Position numbers and translations under genes: made by a program. From Xanthomonas translucens pv. translucens DSM 18974 (GTDB lineage Bacteria > Pseudomonadota > Gammaproteobacteria > Xanthomonadales > Xanthomonadaceae), in contig NZ_CAPJ01000483.1 in NCBI RefSeq assembly GCF_000331775.1, positions 1-6,901 of the forward strand: a stretch of 6,901 nucleotides of DNA. Reading direction: 5' to 3'. Each line of letters opens with the position of its first letter. Within the stretch, counting starts at the first letter, position 1. Below the pieces are notes generated by a model. The model was not told where the DNA came from and did not search any database. It worked only from the letters and a program-made list of their open reading frames with translations. Of the stretch, positions 1-5,978 are shown piece after piece.

Positions 1-533
1 CCCGGATCGAGCGCAGTGCACTGAGCGCGCAGGAGGCCGCCGAAGCCGCCGCCGCGCAACCGGTCAGTGGCGTTGCCACCGCGCCGGCACAGGCCGCCGC
101 GGCCGACCCGCCGCCAGCGCTGACCCCGGCGCAGTTGCGCGAGCGCCAGGCCGCCTGGGAGGCGCTGGGTGCCACCGCGCAGGCGCGCCTGCGCCAAGTG
201 GCCAGCGCCTTCGCCGGCTTGCCGGTGGAGCAGCAGCACACGCTGCGCGCGCAATTCGCCGCGCTGGATGCGCTGGAACGCCACGGTTGGTTGCTGGGAC
301 CGGAACTGGGCAGCGAGTACTGGGCGTTGCAGCCGCTGTTCGGCTACGTGCCCGACGCGCAGCGTGCGGCGCTGCTGGGCCTGCTGCGCACGCTGCCGGC
401 CGAACAACGCGAGCACCTGGCGCTGTTGGCGCAGCGCACCCCGCCGCAGGAGCGCGCGACGCTGCGCCGCGAGTTGCTGGCGCAGGGCGCGGACACGCGC
501 GCGGCCTGGCTGCGCCAGCGCGCCGCACGCTGA
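1..533 (+). CDS. DUF3106-like protein, C-terminal part (5' end outside window)
   Basis: The frame is open from the left edge (first full codon at 3) to TGA at 531-533, giving 176 visible residues; no start in the window need be used. The first ~40 visible residues are an Ala/Pro-rich low-complexity stretch. The rest is a run of amphipathic helices with recurring 'LTPAQ', 'LPVEQQ', 'LPAEQRE' and 'TPPQER' turns and conserved Trp/Leu positions (WEALG, HGWLLG, YWALQPLFG). This pattern of '(L)(T/P)xEQR' helices is what DUF3106 proteins look like; their function is not known, and they are usually exported or envelope-associated in Xanthomonadaceae and Burkholderiales. A signal peptide or anchor would lie before the window and cannot be seen. 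The gene ends 147 nt before the MATE gene, with a short tandem repeat between them. The family call rests on remembered style, not on a search. Confidence 0.7.
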   Translation, partial: RIERSALSAQEAAEAAAAQPVSGVATAPAQAAAADPPPALTPAQLRERQAAWEALGATAQARLRQVASAFAGLPVEQQHTLRAQFAALDALERHGWLLGPELGSEYWALQPLFGYVPDAQRAALLGLLRTLPAEQREHLALLAQRTPPQERATLRRELLAQGADTRAAWLRQRAAR

Positions 534-543
534 GCGCAGCGTC

Positions 544-573
544 TCCGAGTCCCGAGTCCCGAGTCCCGAGTCC
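544..573. repeat. Heptamer tandem repeat, unit CCCGAGT
   Basis: Three exact CCCGAGT units (551-557, 558-564, 565-571) follow one imperfect unit (TCCGAGT, 544-550) and are followed by a partial unit (CC, 572-573). The array lies just after the stop of the DUF3106-like gene and before the MATE gene. Short arrays of this heptamer (or its complement GACTCGG/GGGACTC) are a familiar intergenic feature of Xanthomonas genomes. Its copy number may vary between strains by slippage. Confidence 0.85.
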
Positions 574-602
574 AAAAGCCTGCGCCGAGCAGCCGCGCAG
601 GG

Positions 603-608
603 TAAAAT
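603..608 (+). promoter_or_regulatory. Possible -10 box (TAAAAT) for the MATE gene
   Basis: TAAAAT stands out in an otherwise GC-rich spacer, 72 nt before the ATG of the MATE gene, and matches the sigma-70 -10 consensus at 5 of 6 positions. No convincing -35 is visible about 17 nt upstream (the sequence there is GC-rich), so this is a candidate only. Confidence 0.35.
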
Positions 609-680
609 AGCGCCCCTCCGCCACCCGGCGCCGGCGCTTTCCTGCGCGGCCGCAGTCGGCGGGATCGCCAGAGTCTTGCA

Positions 681-2048
681 ATGTCTTCGTCCTCCACCCC
701 GGCCTCGGTCCGGGGCCGCGAACTGCGCAGTACCGCGCAACTCGCTCTGCCGCTGGTCCTGGGGCATATCTCCGCCGGCCTGATCAGCTTCGTCGACAAC
801 GTGATCGCCGGCCACCATGGCACCCGCACGCTGGCCTCGGTGACGGTCGGCACCGCGCTGTTGTGGCTGCCGATGATGATTCCGATCGGCACCCTGATCG
901 CGTTGACCGCGTCGGTGTCGCAGCTCGATGGCGGCAAGCGCCACGCGCAGATCGGGCCGATGTTCCGCCAGGCGCTGTGGTTGTCGCTGGGCCTGGGCGT
1001 GCTGATGTTCGCGTTCCTGAGCGTGATGCCGATGGCGTTGCCGCAACTGGGCATCGCTGCGGAGATCGTGCCCGGCGCGCGCGATTTCCTGCATGCGATC
1101 CGCTGGGGCGTACCGGCGATGGTGCTGTACTTCTGCATGCGCTATCTCAGCGAGGGCATGCACTGGACGCTGCCGACCATGCTGCTCGGCTTCGGCGGGC
1201 TGCTGGTGCTGGCGCCGCTGGGTTACGTGCTGACCTTCGGCCTGTTCGGGCTGCGCGCGCGCGGCGCCGGCGGGCTGGGCATCGCCTCGGCGATCATGAT
1301 GTGGCTGCAGGCGCTGTGTTTTGCCATCTACCTGGCGCGTTCCAGGCGCTTCGCGCCGTTGCGCCTGTTCGCGAGCTTCGAGGCGCCGGACCTGCGCGCG
1401 ATCGGCGGGTTGCTGAAGACCGGGCTGCCGATCGGCATCACCATCCTGATGGAGGGCGGGCTGTTCATCGTCACCGCGCTGCTGATCGCGCGGCTGGGCG
1501 AAGTGCCGGCGGCCGCACACCAGATCGCGATCAACGTGGCGCAGCTGTGCTTCATGGTGCCGATGGGCGTGGCCGAGGCGACCACGGTGCGGGTCGGGCG
1601 CGCCGCCGGTGGCGGCGATGCGGTCGGCGTGCGCGGCGCGGCCTGGGCTGGCTATAGCATCGTGCTCGGTACCCAGGCGTTGTCGGCCCTGGTGCTGCTG
1701 TTCGGCCACGACGCCATCGTCGGCGTCTATACCCGCGACATCGCGGTGGCCGGGTTGGCGTCCACGCTGCTGCTGTACGCGGCTGCGTTCCAGTTCCCCG
1801 ACGGGGTGCAGGTGCTGTCGGCCGGCGCGCTGCGCGGGCTCAACGACACCCGCGTGCCGATGCTGCTGGCGCTGTGTTCCTACTGGGGCCTGGGCATGCC
1901 GCTGGGCGCCGGGCTCGGCCTGTGGTTGGGCTGGGGACCGCAGGGCATGTGGATCGGGCTGATCCTGGGCCTGAGCGCGGCGGCGGTGATGATGGCCGCG
2001 CGCTTCCGGCTCAGCAGCGGGCGCCTGCTTGCCGCTGCGGCGCCCTGA
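681..2048 (+). CDS. norM: MATE family multidrug/cation antiporter, NorM type
   Basis: This 455-residue inner-membrane protein is the usual MATE length, with about twelve hydrophobic segments in two six-helix halves (roughly residues 20-220 and 240-440). MATE pumps expel cationic drugs and dyes in exchange for H+ or Na+. The acidic residues known to matter in Vibrio cholerae NorM (D36, E255, D371) have clear counterparts: D39 in 'ISFVDNVIAG' (helix 1), E258 in 'ITILMEGGLF' (helix 7) and D374 in 'FQFPDGVQVL' (helix 10). The family segments 'AAAHQIAINVAQ' (277-288) and 'MGVAEATTVRVGRAAGGG' are also present. The N-terminal 'LPLVLGHIS' matches the family start. ATG 681 has only a weak upstream AGAG (670-673), but no alternative start fits better. 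The gene is 81 nt ahead of sppA on the same strand and could be co-transcribed with it. The substrate range cannot be read from sequence; the symbol is by family resemblance. Confidence 0.92.
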   Translation: MSSSSTPASVRGRELRSTAQLALPLVLGHISAGLISFVDNVIAGHHGTRTLASVTVGTALLWLPMMIPIGTLIALTASVSQLDGGKRHAQIGPMFRQALWLSLGLGVLMFAFLSVMPMALPQLGIAAEIVPGARDFLHAIRWGVPAMVLYFCMRYLSEGMHWTLPTMLLGFGGLLVLAPLGYVLTFGLFGLRARGAGGLGIASAIMMWLQALCFAIYLARSRRFAPLRLFASFEAPDLRAIGGLLKTGLPIGITILMEGGLFIVTALLIARLGEVPAAAHQIAINVAQLCFMVPMGVAEATTVRVGRAAGGGDAVGVRGAAWAGYSIVLGTQALSALVLLFGHDAIVGVYTRDIAVAGLASTLLLYAAAFQFPDGVQVLSAGALRGLNDTRVPMLLALCSYWGLGMPLGAGLGLWLGWGPQGMWIGLILGLSAAAVMMAARFRLSSGRLLAAAAP

Positions 2049-2088
2049 CCCCTGACTTCAGGCGCATGTGCGGCGCCGGCACAGCCGG

Positions 2089-2094
2089 TATGCT
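2089..2094 (+). promoter_or_regulatory. Possible -10 box (TATGCT) for sppA
   Basis: TATGCT in the 81-nt gap between the MATE gene and sppA matches the -10 consensus at 4 of 6 positions and lies 35 nt before the sppA ATG. No good -35 is seen, so readthrough from the MATE gene is equally possible. Confidence 0.22.
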
Positions 2095-2118
2095 GCACGC
2101 GCGCAAGACCTTCCTTCC

Positions 2119-2122
2119 GGAG
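2119..2122 (+). promoter_or_regulatory. Ribosome binding site of sppA (GGAG)
   Basis: GGAG lies 7 nt before ATG 2130, the best Shine-Dalgarno match on this strand, and it fixes the sppA start. Confidence 0.75.
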
Positions 2123-2129
2123 TTTTTCC

Positions 2130-4028
2130 ATGAACCAACCCGTGCGTCGCAGCCCCATCGCCAGCTTCTTCGTTGGCCTATGGGATGTGATGAACTTCAC
2201 TCGCCGGCTGATCCTGAACCTGGTGTTCTTCGGCTTCCTGCTGCTGCTCCTGTTGGCGATCGTGTTTGCGATGGCGCGTGGCGACGGCGCCAAGGCGCTG
2301 CGCGACCGCACTACGCTGCTGATCGCGCCGGAAGGCACCCTGGTCGAGCAGTTCAGCGCCGATCCGGTCAGCCGCGCGCTGACCAAAGCCATGGGCGACA
2401 AGGGCGCCGAGGAGATCCAGCTGCGCGATCTGATCCGCGCGCTGGAAGCGGCCAAGACCGATCCGAAGATCGAGCGCGTGGCGCTGCGCCTGGACAAGCT
2501 GCAGCCCAGCGGTTTCGCCTCGATGCGCGAAGTGTCCGCGGCGCTGCAGGACCTGCGCGCTTCCGGCAAGCAGGTCGTGGCCTACAGCGACAGCCTGAGC
2601 CAGGCGCAGTACCTGCTGGCCGCGCAGGCCAACGAGGTCTACCTGGACCCGATGGGCTCGGTGGTGCTGGAAGGCCTGGGCCGTTACCGCCAGTACTTCC
2701 GCGAAGGCCTGCAGGACAAGCTCGGCGTGGACGTGCACCTGTTCAAGGTCGGCGAGTTCAAGTCCGCGGCCGAACCGTACGTGCTCGACGCGGCCTCGCC
2801 GGCGTCCAAGGAAGCCGACCTGTTCTGGATGAACGACGTGTGGCAGCGCTATGTGGCCGACATCGCCAAGGCGCGCAAGCTGGCGCCCGCGCAGATCTCT
2901 GCCGGCATCGACACGATGCCCGAAGGCATCGCCGCAGCCGGCGGCGACATGGCCAAGTTCGCGCTGCAGCAGAAGCTGGTGGACGGCCTGAAGACCCGCG
3001 AGGAGGTCGAGGAACTGCTGACCAAGCGCGGCGTCGCCGACGACGATGCCGATACCGGCTTCCGCAACGTCAACCTGGATGCCTATCTGCAGCAGCTGGA
3101 TCTGCGCCATTCGCCGGTGGATTCGCGGCCGCAGGTGGCGGTGGTGGTCGCCGCGGGCGAGATCAGCGGCGGCGAGCAGCCGGCCGGGCGCATCGGCGGC
3201 GAGTCGACCGCGGCGCTGCTGCGCGACGCGCGCGACGACGAGGCGGTCAAGGCGGTGGTGCTGCGCGTGGATTCGCCGGGCGGCGAAGTGTTCGCCTCCG
3301 AGCAGATCCGCCGCGAGGTGGTGGCGCTGAAGGCGGCCGGCAAGCCGGTGGTGGTGTCGATGGGCGACCTGGCCGCGTCCGGCGGCTACTGGATCAGCAT
3401 GAACGCCGACCGCATCTATGCCGACCCGTCGACGATCACCGGCTCGATCGGCATCTTCGGCATGATCCCCAACCTGACCCGCAGCCTGGACAAGATCGGC
3501 GTGCATACCGACGGCGTCGGCACCACCCGTTTCGCCGGGGCGTTCGATGTCACCCGGCCGATGGATCCGGTGGTCGGGCAGGTGATCCAGTCGGTGATCA
3601 ACAAGGGCTACGCCGACTTCACCGGCAAGGTCGCGCAGGCGCGCAACAAGCCGGTCGAGGCGATCGACCAGGTCGCGCGCGGGCGCGTGTGGAGCGGTGC
3701 GCAGGCCAAGGAACGCGGCCTGGTGGACGCGTTCGGTGGCTTCAAGGACGCGGTGGCCGATGCCGCCGCGCGGGCCAAGCTGGGCGATCGCGACAAGTAC
3801 CGCGTGCGCTACATCGAGAAGCCGGCCACGCCGTTCGCGCAGTTCGTCAACGGGTTCGCCGGCAGCCGCATGGGCGCGTGGATGCTGGGCGATTCGGCGC
3901 TGGCGCACGCCGTGCTGGCGCGCAGCATGCCGGAGCTGGATACCCAGCTGCGCTTCGTGCAGGACGCCACCGACAAGCGCGACGGGACCCCGGTCAAGGC
4001 GCTGGCCTACTGCTTCTGCGGCTTCTGA
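2130..4028 (+). CDS. sppA: Signal peptide peptidase SppA, 67K type (protease IV, family S49)
   Basis: The 632-residue protein has the length and two-half layout of E. coli SppA (618 aa), a membrane-anchored serine protease that degrades cleaved signal peptides on the periplasmic side. One transmembrane segment spans residues ~27-48 after Arg25-Arg26, so the bulk faces the periplasm. The catalytic lysine is K211 in 'VGEFKSAAEP' (E. coli K209) and the nucleophile is S417 in 'DLAASGGYW' (E. coli S409), so both members of the Ser/Lys dyad are present. Other S49 motifs are 'VVLRVDSPGGEVFASE' (376-391) and 'STITGSIGIFG' (434-444). The N-terminal half (~60-320) supplies Lys and the C-terminal half (~330-560) supplies Ser, as in the two-domain form, not the short one. 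The C-terminus ends in a Cys-Phe-Cys pair (C628, C630). GGAG precedes the start with good spacing, and two hairpins, the second a strong terminator, follow the gene. Confidence 0.97.
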   Translation: MNQPVRRSPIASFFVGLWDVMNFTRRLILNLVFFGFLLLLLLAIVFAMARGDGAKALRDRTTLLIAPEGTLVEQFSADPVSRALTKAMGDKGAEEIQLRDLIRALEAAKTDPKIERVALRLDKLQPSGFASMREVSAALQDLRASGKQVVAYSDSLSQAQYLLAAQANEVYLDPMGSVVLEGLGRYRQYFREGLQDKLGVDVHLFKVGEFKSAAEPYVLDAASPASKEADLFWMNDVWQRYVADIAKARKLAPAQISAGIDTMPEGIAAAGGDMAKFALQQKLVDGLKTREEVEELLTKRGVADDDADTGFRNVNLDAYLQQLDLRHSPVDSRPQVAVVVAAGEISGGEQPAGRIGGESTAALLRDARDDEAVKAVVLRVDSPGGEVFASEQIRREVVALKAAGKPVVVSMGDLAASGGYWISMNADRIYADPSTITGSIGIFGMIPNLTRSLDKIGVHTDGVGTTRFAGAFDVTRPMDPVVGQVIQSVINKGYADFTGKVAQARNKPVEAIDQVARGRVWSGAQAKERGLVDAFGGFKDAVADAAARAKLGDRDKYRVRYIEKPATPFAQFVNGFAGSRMGAWMLGDSALAHAVLARSMPELDTQLRFVQDATDKRDGTPVKALAYCFCGF

Positions 4029-4040
4029 TGCAGGCGTGAG

Positions 4041-4066
4041 GCGCGCTCGCCATCCGGCGGGCGCGC
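4041..4066 (+). other. GC-rich hairpin downstream of sppA
   Basis: An 11-bp stem (4041-4051 with 4056-4066, one G-T wobble) closes an ATCC loop, 12 nt after the sppA stop. There is no T-tract, so it is not itself an intrinsic terminator. It may shield the mRNA 3' end or slow the polymerase before the terminator at 4081. The function is inferred only. Confidence 0.5.
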
Positions 4067-4080
4067 TGCAGGCAACGCAC

Positions 4081-4110
4081 AACGCCGGCCGATGCCGGCG
4101 TTTTTATTTT
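4081..4110 (+). terminator. Rho-independent terminator of sppA
   Basis: A perfect 9-bp stem (AACGCCGGC, 4081-4089, with GCCGGCGTT, 4094-4102) closes a CGAT loop and runs into TTTTTATTTT (4101-4110). It is oriented for the + strand. Read on the - strand, the hairpin is the same but is followed by GTGCG, not T's, so it should work poorly for the convergent lipoprotein gene, whose stop codon (4104-4106) sits inside the T-tract. Confidence 0.9.
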
Positions 4111-4331
4111 CCGGTGGCGGCGTCGATCGCGGCGTTGTGCGCGGCCGCGGCCTGCTCGGTGCCGAGTTGCGCCTGCCTGGCGCGGTCCAGCGGTTGCGCG
4201 ATCGCCGCGCGCAGCGCGTCGGCCTGCGGTTCGGGCGGTGTGTCTGGCGGTTTCGGTGGCGTGGGCTTGCACGCGGCGAGCGCGGCCAGCAGCGAGAGTG
4301 CCAACGTCAGCAAGCGCAATGAACGGTGCAT
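4104..4331 (-). CDS. Small lipoprotein, 75 residues, function unknown
   Basis: The start is ATG at 4331 (reverse strand), preceded 8 nt away by GAGG (4340-4343), and the stop is TAA at 4104-4106. The N-terminus is a textbook lipoprotein signal: Met-His-Arg, a leucine/alanine core, and lipobox L18-A19-A20-C21, so the mature protein should be about 55 residues with a lipidated Cys. Position +2 is Lys, not Asp, which predicts outer-membrane sorting by the Lol rule. After the Cys comes a proline-rich linker ([12 protein letters not shown], residues 24-35) and then an Ala/Gln-rich helix without further cysteines. The reading frame continues upstream to 4664, but that part lies over the SDR gene and lacks a signal sequence, so the short start is chosen. 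The gene is convergent with sppA and divergent from the SDR gene. I recognise no family; it resembles the many small lineage-specific lipoproteins of Xanthomonadaceae. Confidence 0.82.
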   Translation of the reverse strand: MHRSLRLLTLALSLLAALAACKPTPPKPPDTPPEPQADALRAAIAQPLDRARQAQLGTEQAAAAHNAAIDAATGK

Positions 4332-4339
4332 AGGGGCGA

Positions 4340-4343
4340 CCTC
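4340..4343 (-). promoter_or_regulatory. Ribosome binding site of the small lipoprotein gene (GAGG)
   Basis: On the reverse strand GAGG within AACGAGGT lies 8 nt before ATG 4331. It decides the short start against the longer open frame. Confidence 0.65.
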
Positions 4344-4358
4344 GTTGAGCGTGGGGGT

Positions 4359-4365
4359 TATCCTA
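4359..4365. promoter_or_regulatory. Overlapping divergent -10 candidates (TATCCT + / TAGGAT -)
   Basis: In the 63-nt gap between the lipoprotein gene and the SDR gene the only AT-rich island is TTATCCTA. It reads TATCCT (4359-4364) on the + strand, 30 nt before the SDR ATG, and TAGGAT (4360-4365) on the - strand, 28 nt before the lipoprotein ATG. Both are 4-5 of 6 matches to the sigma-70 -10 box; -35 matches are weak on both sides. Confidence 0.4.
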
Positions 4366-4394
4366 CGCCCACCCCGGCGCAGACAGGCAGGACG

Positions 4395-5168
4395 ATGCAG
4401 CAACGTTGGCGGCTGGACGGACAGACCGCATTGATCACCGGCGCCAGCGCCGGCATCGGCCTGGCGATCGCGCGCGAGTTGCTCGGCTTCGGCGCCGAGC
4501 TGATGCTGGTGGCGCGCGACATCGATGCGCTGGAAGCGGCGCGCGACGAACTGGCCGATGCCTATCCCGAGCGCCGCATCCTGGCGCTGGCCGCGGATGT
4601 GGCCGACGACGAGGACCGGCGCGAGATCTTGGACTGGGTCGAGGACCACGCCGACGGCCTGCACCTGCTGATCAACAACGCCGGCGGCAACGTCAGCAAG
4701 GCCGCGGTGGACTACACCGAAGACGAGTGGCGCGGCATCTTCGAGACCAACCTGTTTTCGGCGTTCGAGCTATCGCGCTATGCGCATCCGTTGCTGGCGC
4801 AGCACGCGTCCGCGGCGATCGTCAACGTCGGCAGCGTGTCGGGAGTGACTCACGTGCGCAGCGGCGCGCCGTACGGCATGACCAAGGCCGCGCTGCACCA
4901 GCTGACCCGCAACCTGGCCGCCGAATGGGCCGAGGACGGGATCCGGGTCAATGCGGTGGCGCCGTGGTACATCCGCACCCGCCGCACGTCCGGGCCGCTG
5001 TCGGATCCGGACTACTACGAGCAGGTGATCGAGCGCACGCCGATGCGCCGGATCGGCGAGCCGCAGGAAGTGGCGGCCGCGGTCGGTTTCCTGTGCCTGC
5101 CTGCGGCCAGCTACATCACCGGCGAATGCATCGCGGTGGACGGCGGGTTTTTGCGTTACGGGTTCTAG
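4395..5168 (+). CDS. Classical SDR oxidoreductase, tropinone reductase-like
   Basis: This 257-residue soluble Rossmann-fold enzyme has every hallmark of a classical short-chain dehydrogenase/reductase. The nucleotide-binding glycine motif TGASAGIG is at 15-22, D68-V69 contacts adenine, NNAG is at 94-97, and the catalytic tetrad is N118, S147, Y160 and K164 (YGMTK). R41 after the second strand ('LVARD') suggests NADP(H) over NAD(H). The start '[16 protein letters not shown]' and the end '[14 protein letters not shown]' resemble plant tropinone reductases and their bacterial relatives; here that says little about substrate, which is probably a ketone or secondary alcohol. ATG 4395 is chosen because it has AGG-rich sequence just upstream and begins at the usual N-terminus of the family; the frame is open back to 4326, but that would overlap the divergent lipoprotein gene. 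It appears monocistronic, followed by a REP pair. Confidence 0.93.
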   Translation: MQQRWRLDGQTALITGASAGIGLAIARELLGFGAELMLVARDIDALEAARDELADAYPERRILALAADVADDEDRREILDWVEDHADGLHLLINNAGGNVSKAAVDYTEDEWRGIFETNLFSAFELSRYAHPLLAQHASAAIVNVGSVSGVTHVRSGAPYGMTKAALHQLTRNLAAEWAEDGIRVNAVAPWYIRTRRTSGPLSDPDYYEQVIERTPMRRIGEPQEVAAAVGFLCLPAASYITGECIAVDGGFLRYGF

Positions 5169-5198
5169 GGCGCCGCTAGACTGCGAGTGCCGGCCAAG

Positions 5199-5270
5199 CC
5201 CTGTAGGAGCGGCTTCAGCCGCGACGTTTTGCTGACAATGCCTGTCGCGGCTGAAGCCGCTCCTACAGGG
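5199..5270. repeat. Inverted pair of REP elements (REPIN-like), GTAG type
   Basis: Two perfectly complementary 27-bp arms (5199-5225 and 5244-5270) flank an 18-bp centre (5226-5243). Each arm carries a GTAG head (5203-5206; CTAC at 5263-5266 in the second) followed by its own small palindrome, GCGGC-TTCA-GCCGC in the first arm. A GTAG tetranucleotide next to a short stem-loop is the signature of REP sequences mobilised by RAYT (REP-associated tyrosine, IS200-like) transposases, known in Stenotrophomonas and Pseudomonas; two in inverted orientation form a REPIN or BIME. No transposase is in the window, so this would be a non-autonomous copy. It sits between convergent genes (SDR stop 5168, DUF4124-type stop 5345) and could also act as a bidirectional transcript end. 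Confidence 0.9.
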
Positions 5271-5344
5271 GCATGATCGGATACAGGCAGGGCATGGTCG
5301 AATACGGGGCGAGTGTCGGATCGAACATCCGTGGGGGCATGCGC

Positions 5345-5977
5345 CTAATCCGGCGCGCCGCAGCTGCTCGCCTGCAGCAATTGCTGGCGACGCAGGAATT
5401 CCTGCCGCAGCGGCTCGGCGTCTTCGGGCGTGGCGAAGCGCCAGTGCGTTTCGGCTTCGGCCACATAGGTTTTCCAGGCGTCGCAGGCGCCGGCTTCGGG
5501 CAGCCCCTCGCAGCGGTCGCGGAGCACTTCGCAGGCGCTGCCGCCGGTCCTGTCGGGGCTGCCGTCCAGGCCCATGGTGCGCAAGGGAACGCAGCGCGGT
5601 GCGGGCTCGGCGACTTCGCCGATGTAGCCTTGCTGCGCATAGGTGGTGCAGGCGTACAGCGGCGGTGGCGGCAGGCGCGGCGCAGCGTTCGCCGGCGGTG
5701 TCGGCGCTGTCGGCGGATCGGGCGGCGCGGCGACGCGCACCGCTGCGGGTACGGGGACCTGCGCGGCGGGTGCAACTGGCGCGGCAGCGTGTCCCTGTGC
5801 TGGCGCCCGGCCGACGCCCTGCATGATCTTCTTCTGCTGGCGCATGCCCTTGGGGCACGGCTGGTTCTGCACGGTCAGGTTGTCGTGCGCATCGGTGCAG
5901 CGATAGAACACCACCTGTTCCGCATGCGCGGCGCCGGCGCCGGCCAGCAGCGCCGCGAGACAGAGCGCGCTGCGCAT
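5345..5977 (-). CDS. Secreted DUF4124-type cysteine-rich protein (downstream paralogue)
   Basis: A 210-residue protein with a Sec signal peptide: Arg2, a hydrophobic core, and likely cleavage after A-H-A (residue 19). The N-terminal module (residues ~21-52, 'VFYRCTDAHDNLTVQNQPCP') fits the DUF4124 pattern, in which two cysteines, here C27 and C41, frame a short beta fold; such proteins are exported and of unknown function. A Pro/Ala-rich linker (~58-105) follows, then a second module 'LYACTTYAQQGYIGE' with C110 and C129, and a helical C-terminal part with C149, C156, C165 and C206. The mature protein has eight cysteines, suggesting four disulfides in the periplasm. It is a paralogue of the gene just upstream, whose TGA is one base away from this ATG (TGAGATG), so it is probably translated by coupling; its own Shine-Dalgarno is poor. 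Stop TAG is at 5345-5347, followed by the REP pair. Confidence 0.85.
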   Translation of the reverse strand: MRSALCLAALLAGAGAAHAEQVVFYRCTDAHDNLTVQNQPCPKGMRQQKKIMQGVGRAPAQGHAAAPVAPAAQVPVPAAVRVAAPPDPPTAPTPPANAAPRLPPPPLYACTTYAQQGYIGEVAEPAPRCVPLRTMGLDGSPDRTGGSACEVLRDRCEGLPEAGACDAWKTYVAEAETHWRFATPEDAEPLRQEFLRRQQLLQASSCGAPD

Positions 5978-5978
5978 C

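Noticed and set aside
544..573. Iteron array or regulator-binding repeats
   Set aside because: No replication gene is near, and the heptamer is a known low-complexity intergenic motif in this group.
1874..4039. A 721-codon + strand frame spanning the end of the MATE gene and sppA
   Set aside because: It is out of frame with both real genes and rich in Arg/Gly/Ala runs typical of shadow translation; it lacks its own ribosome site or domain.
2178..4082. A 634-codon open frame antisense to nearly the whole of sppA
   Set aside because: It is the usual mirror frame of a GC-rich gene: its composition is His/Arg/Ala/Leu-rich with no recognisable domain, while the + strand encodes complete SppA with its catalytic dyad.
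4326..4394. N-terminal extension of the SDR gene to 4326
   Set aside because: The added 23 residues do not resemble the family, overlap the divergent lipoprotein start and consume the promoter region; ATG 4395 begins at the normal SDR N-terminus.
4332..4664. N-terminal extension of the small lipoprotein frame to 4664
   Set aside because: The extra part is antisense to the SDR gene; the signal peptide and lipobox begin exactly at ATG 4331, which has a good Shine-Dalgarno.
5199..5270. CRISPR-like repeat or phage attachment site
   Set aside because: There are only two copies, inverted not direct, and each is itself palindromic with a GTAG head, which is the REP pattern; no cas or integrase gene is near.
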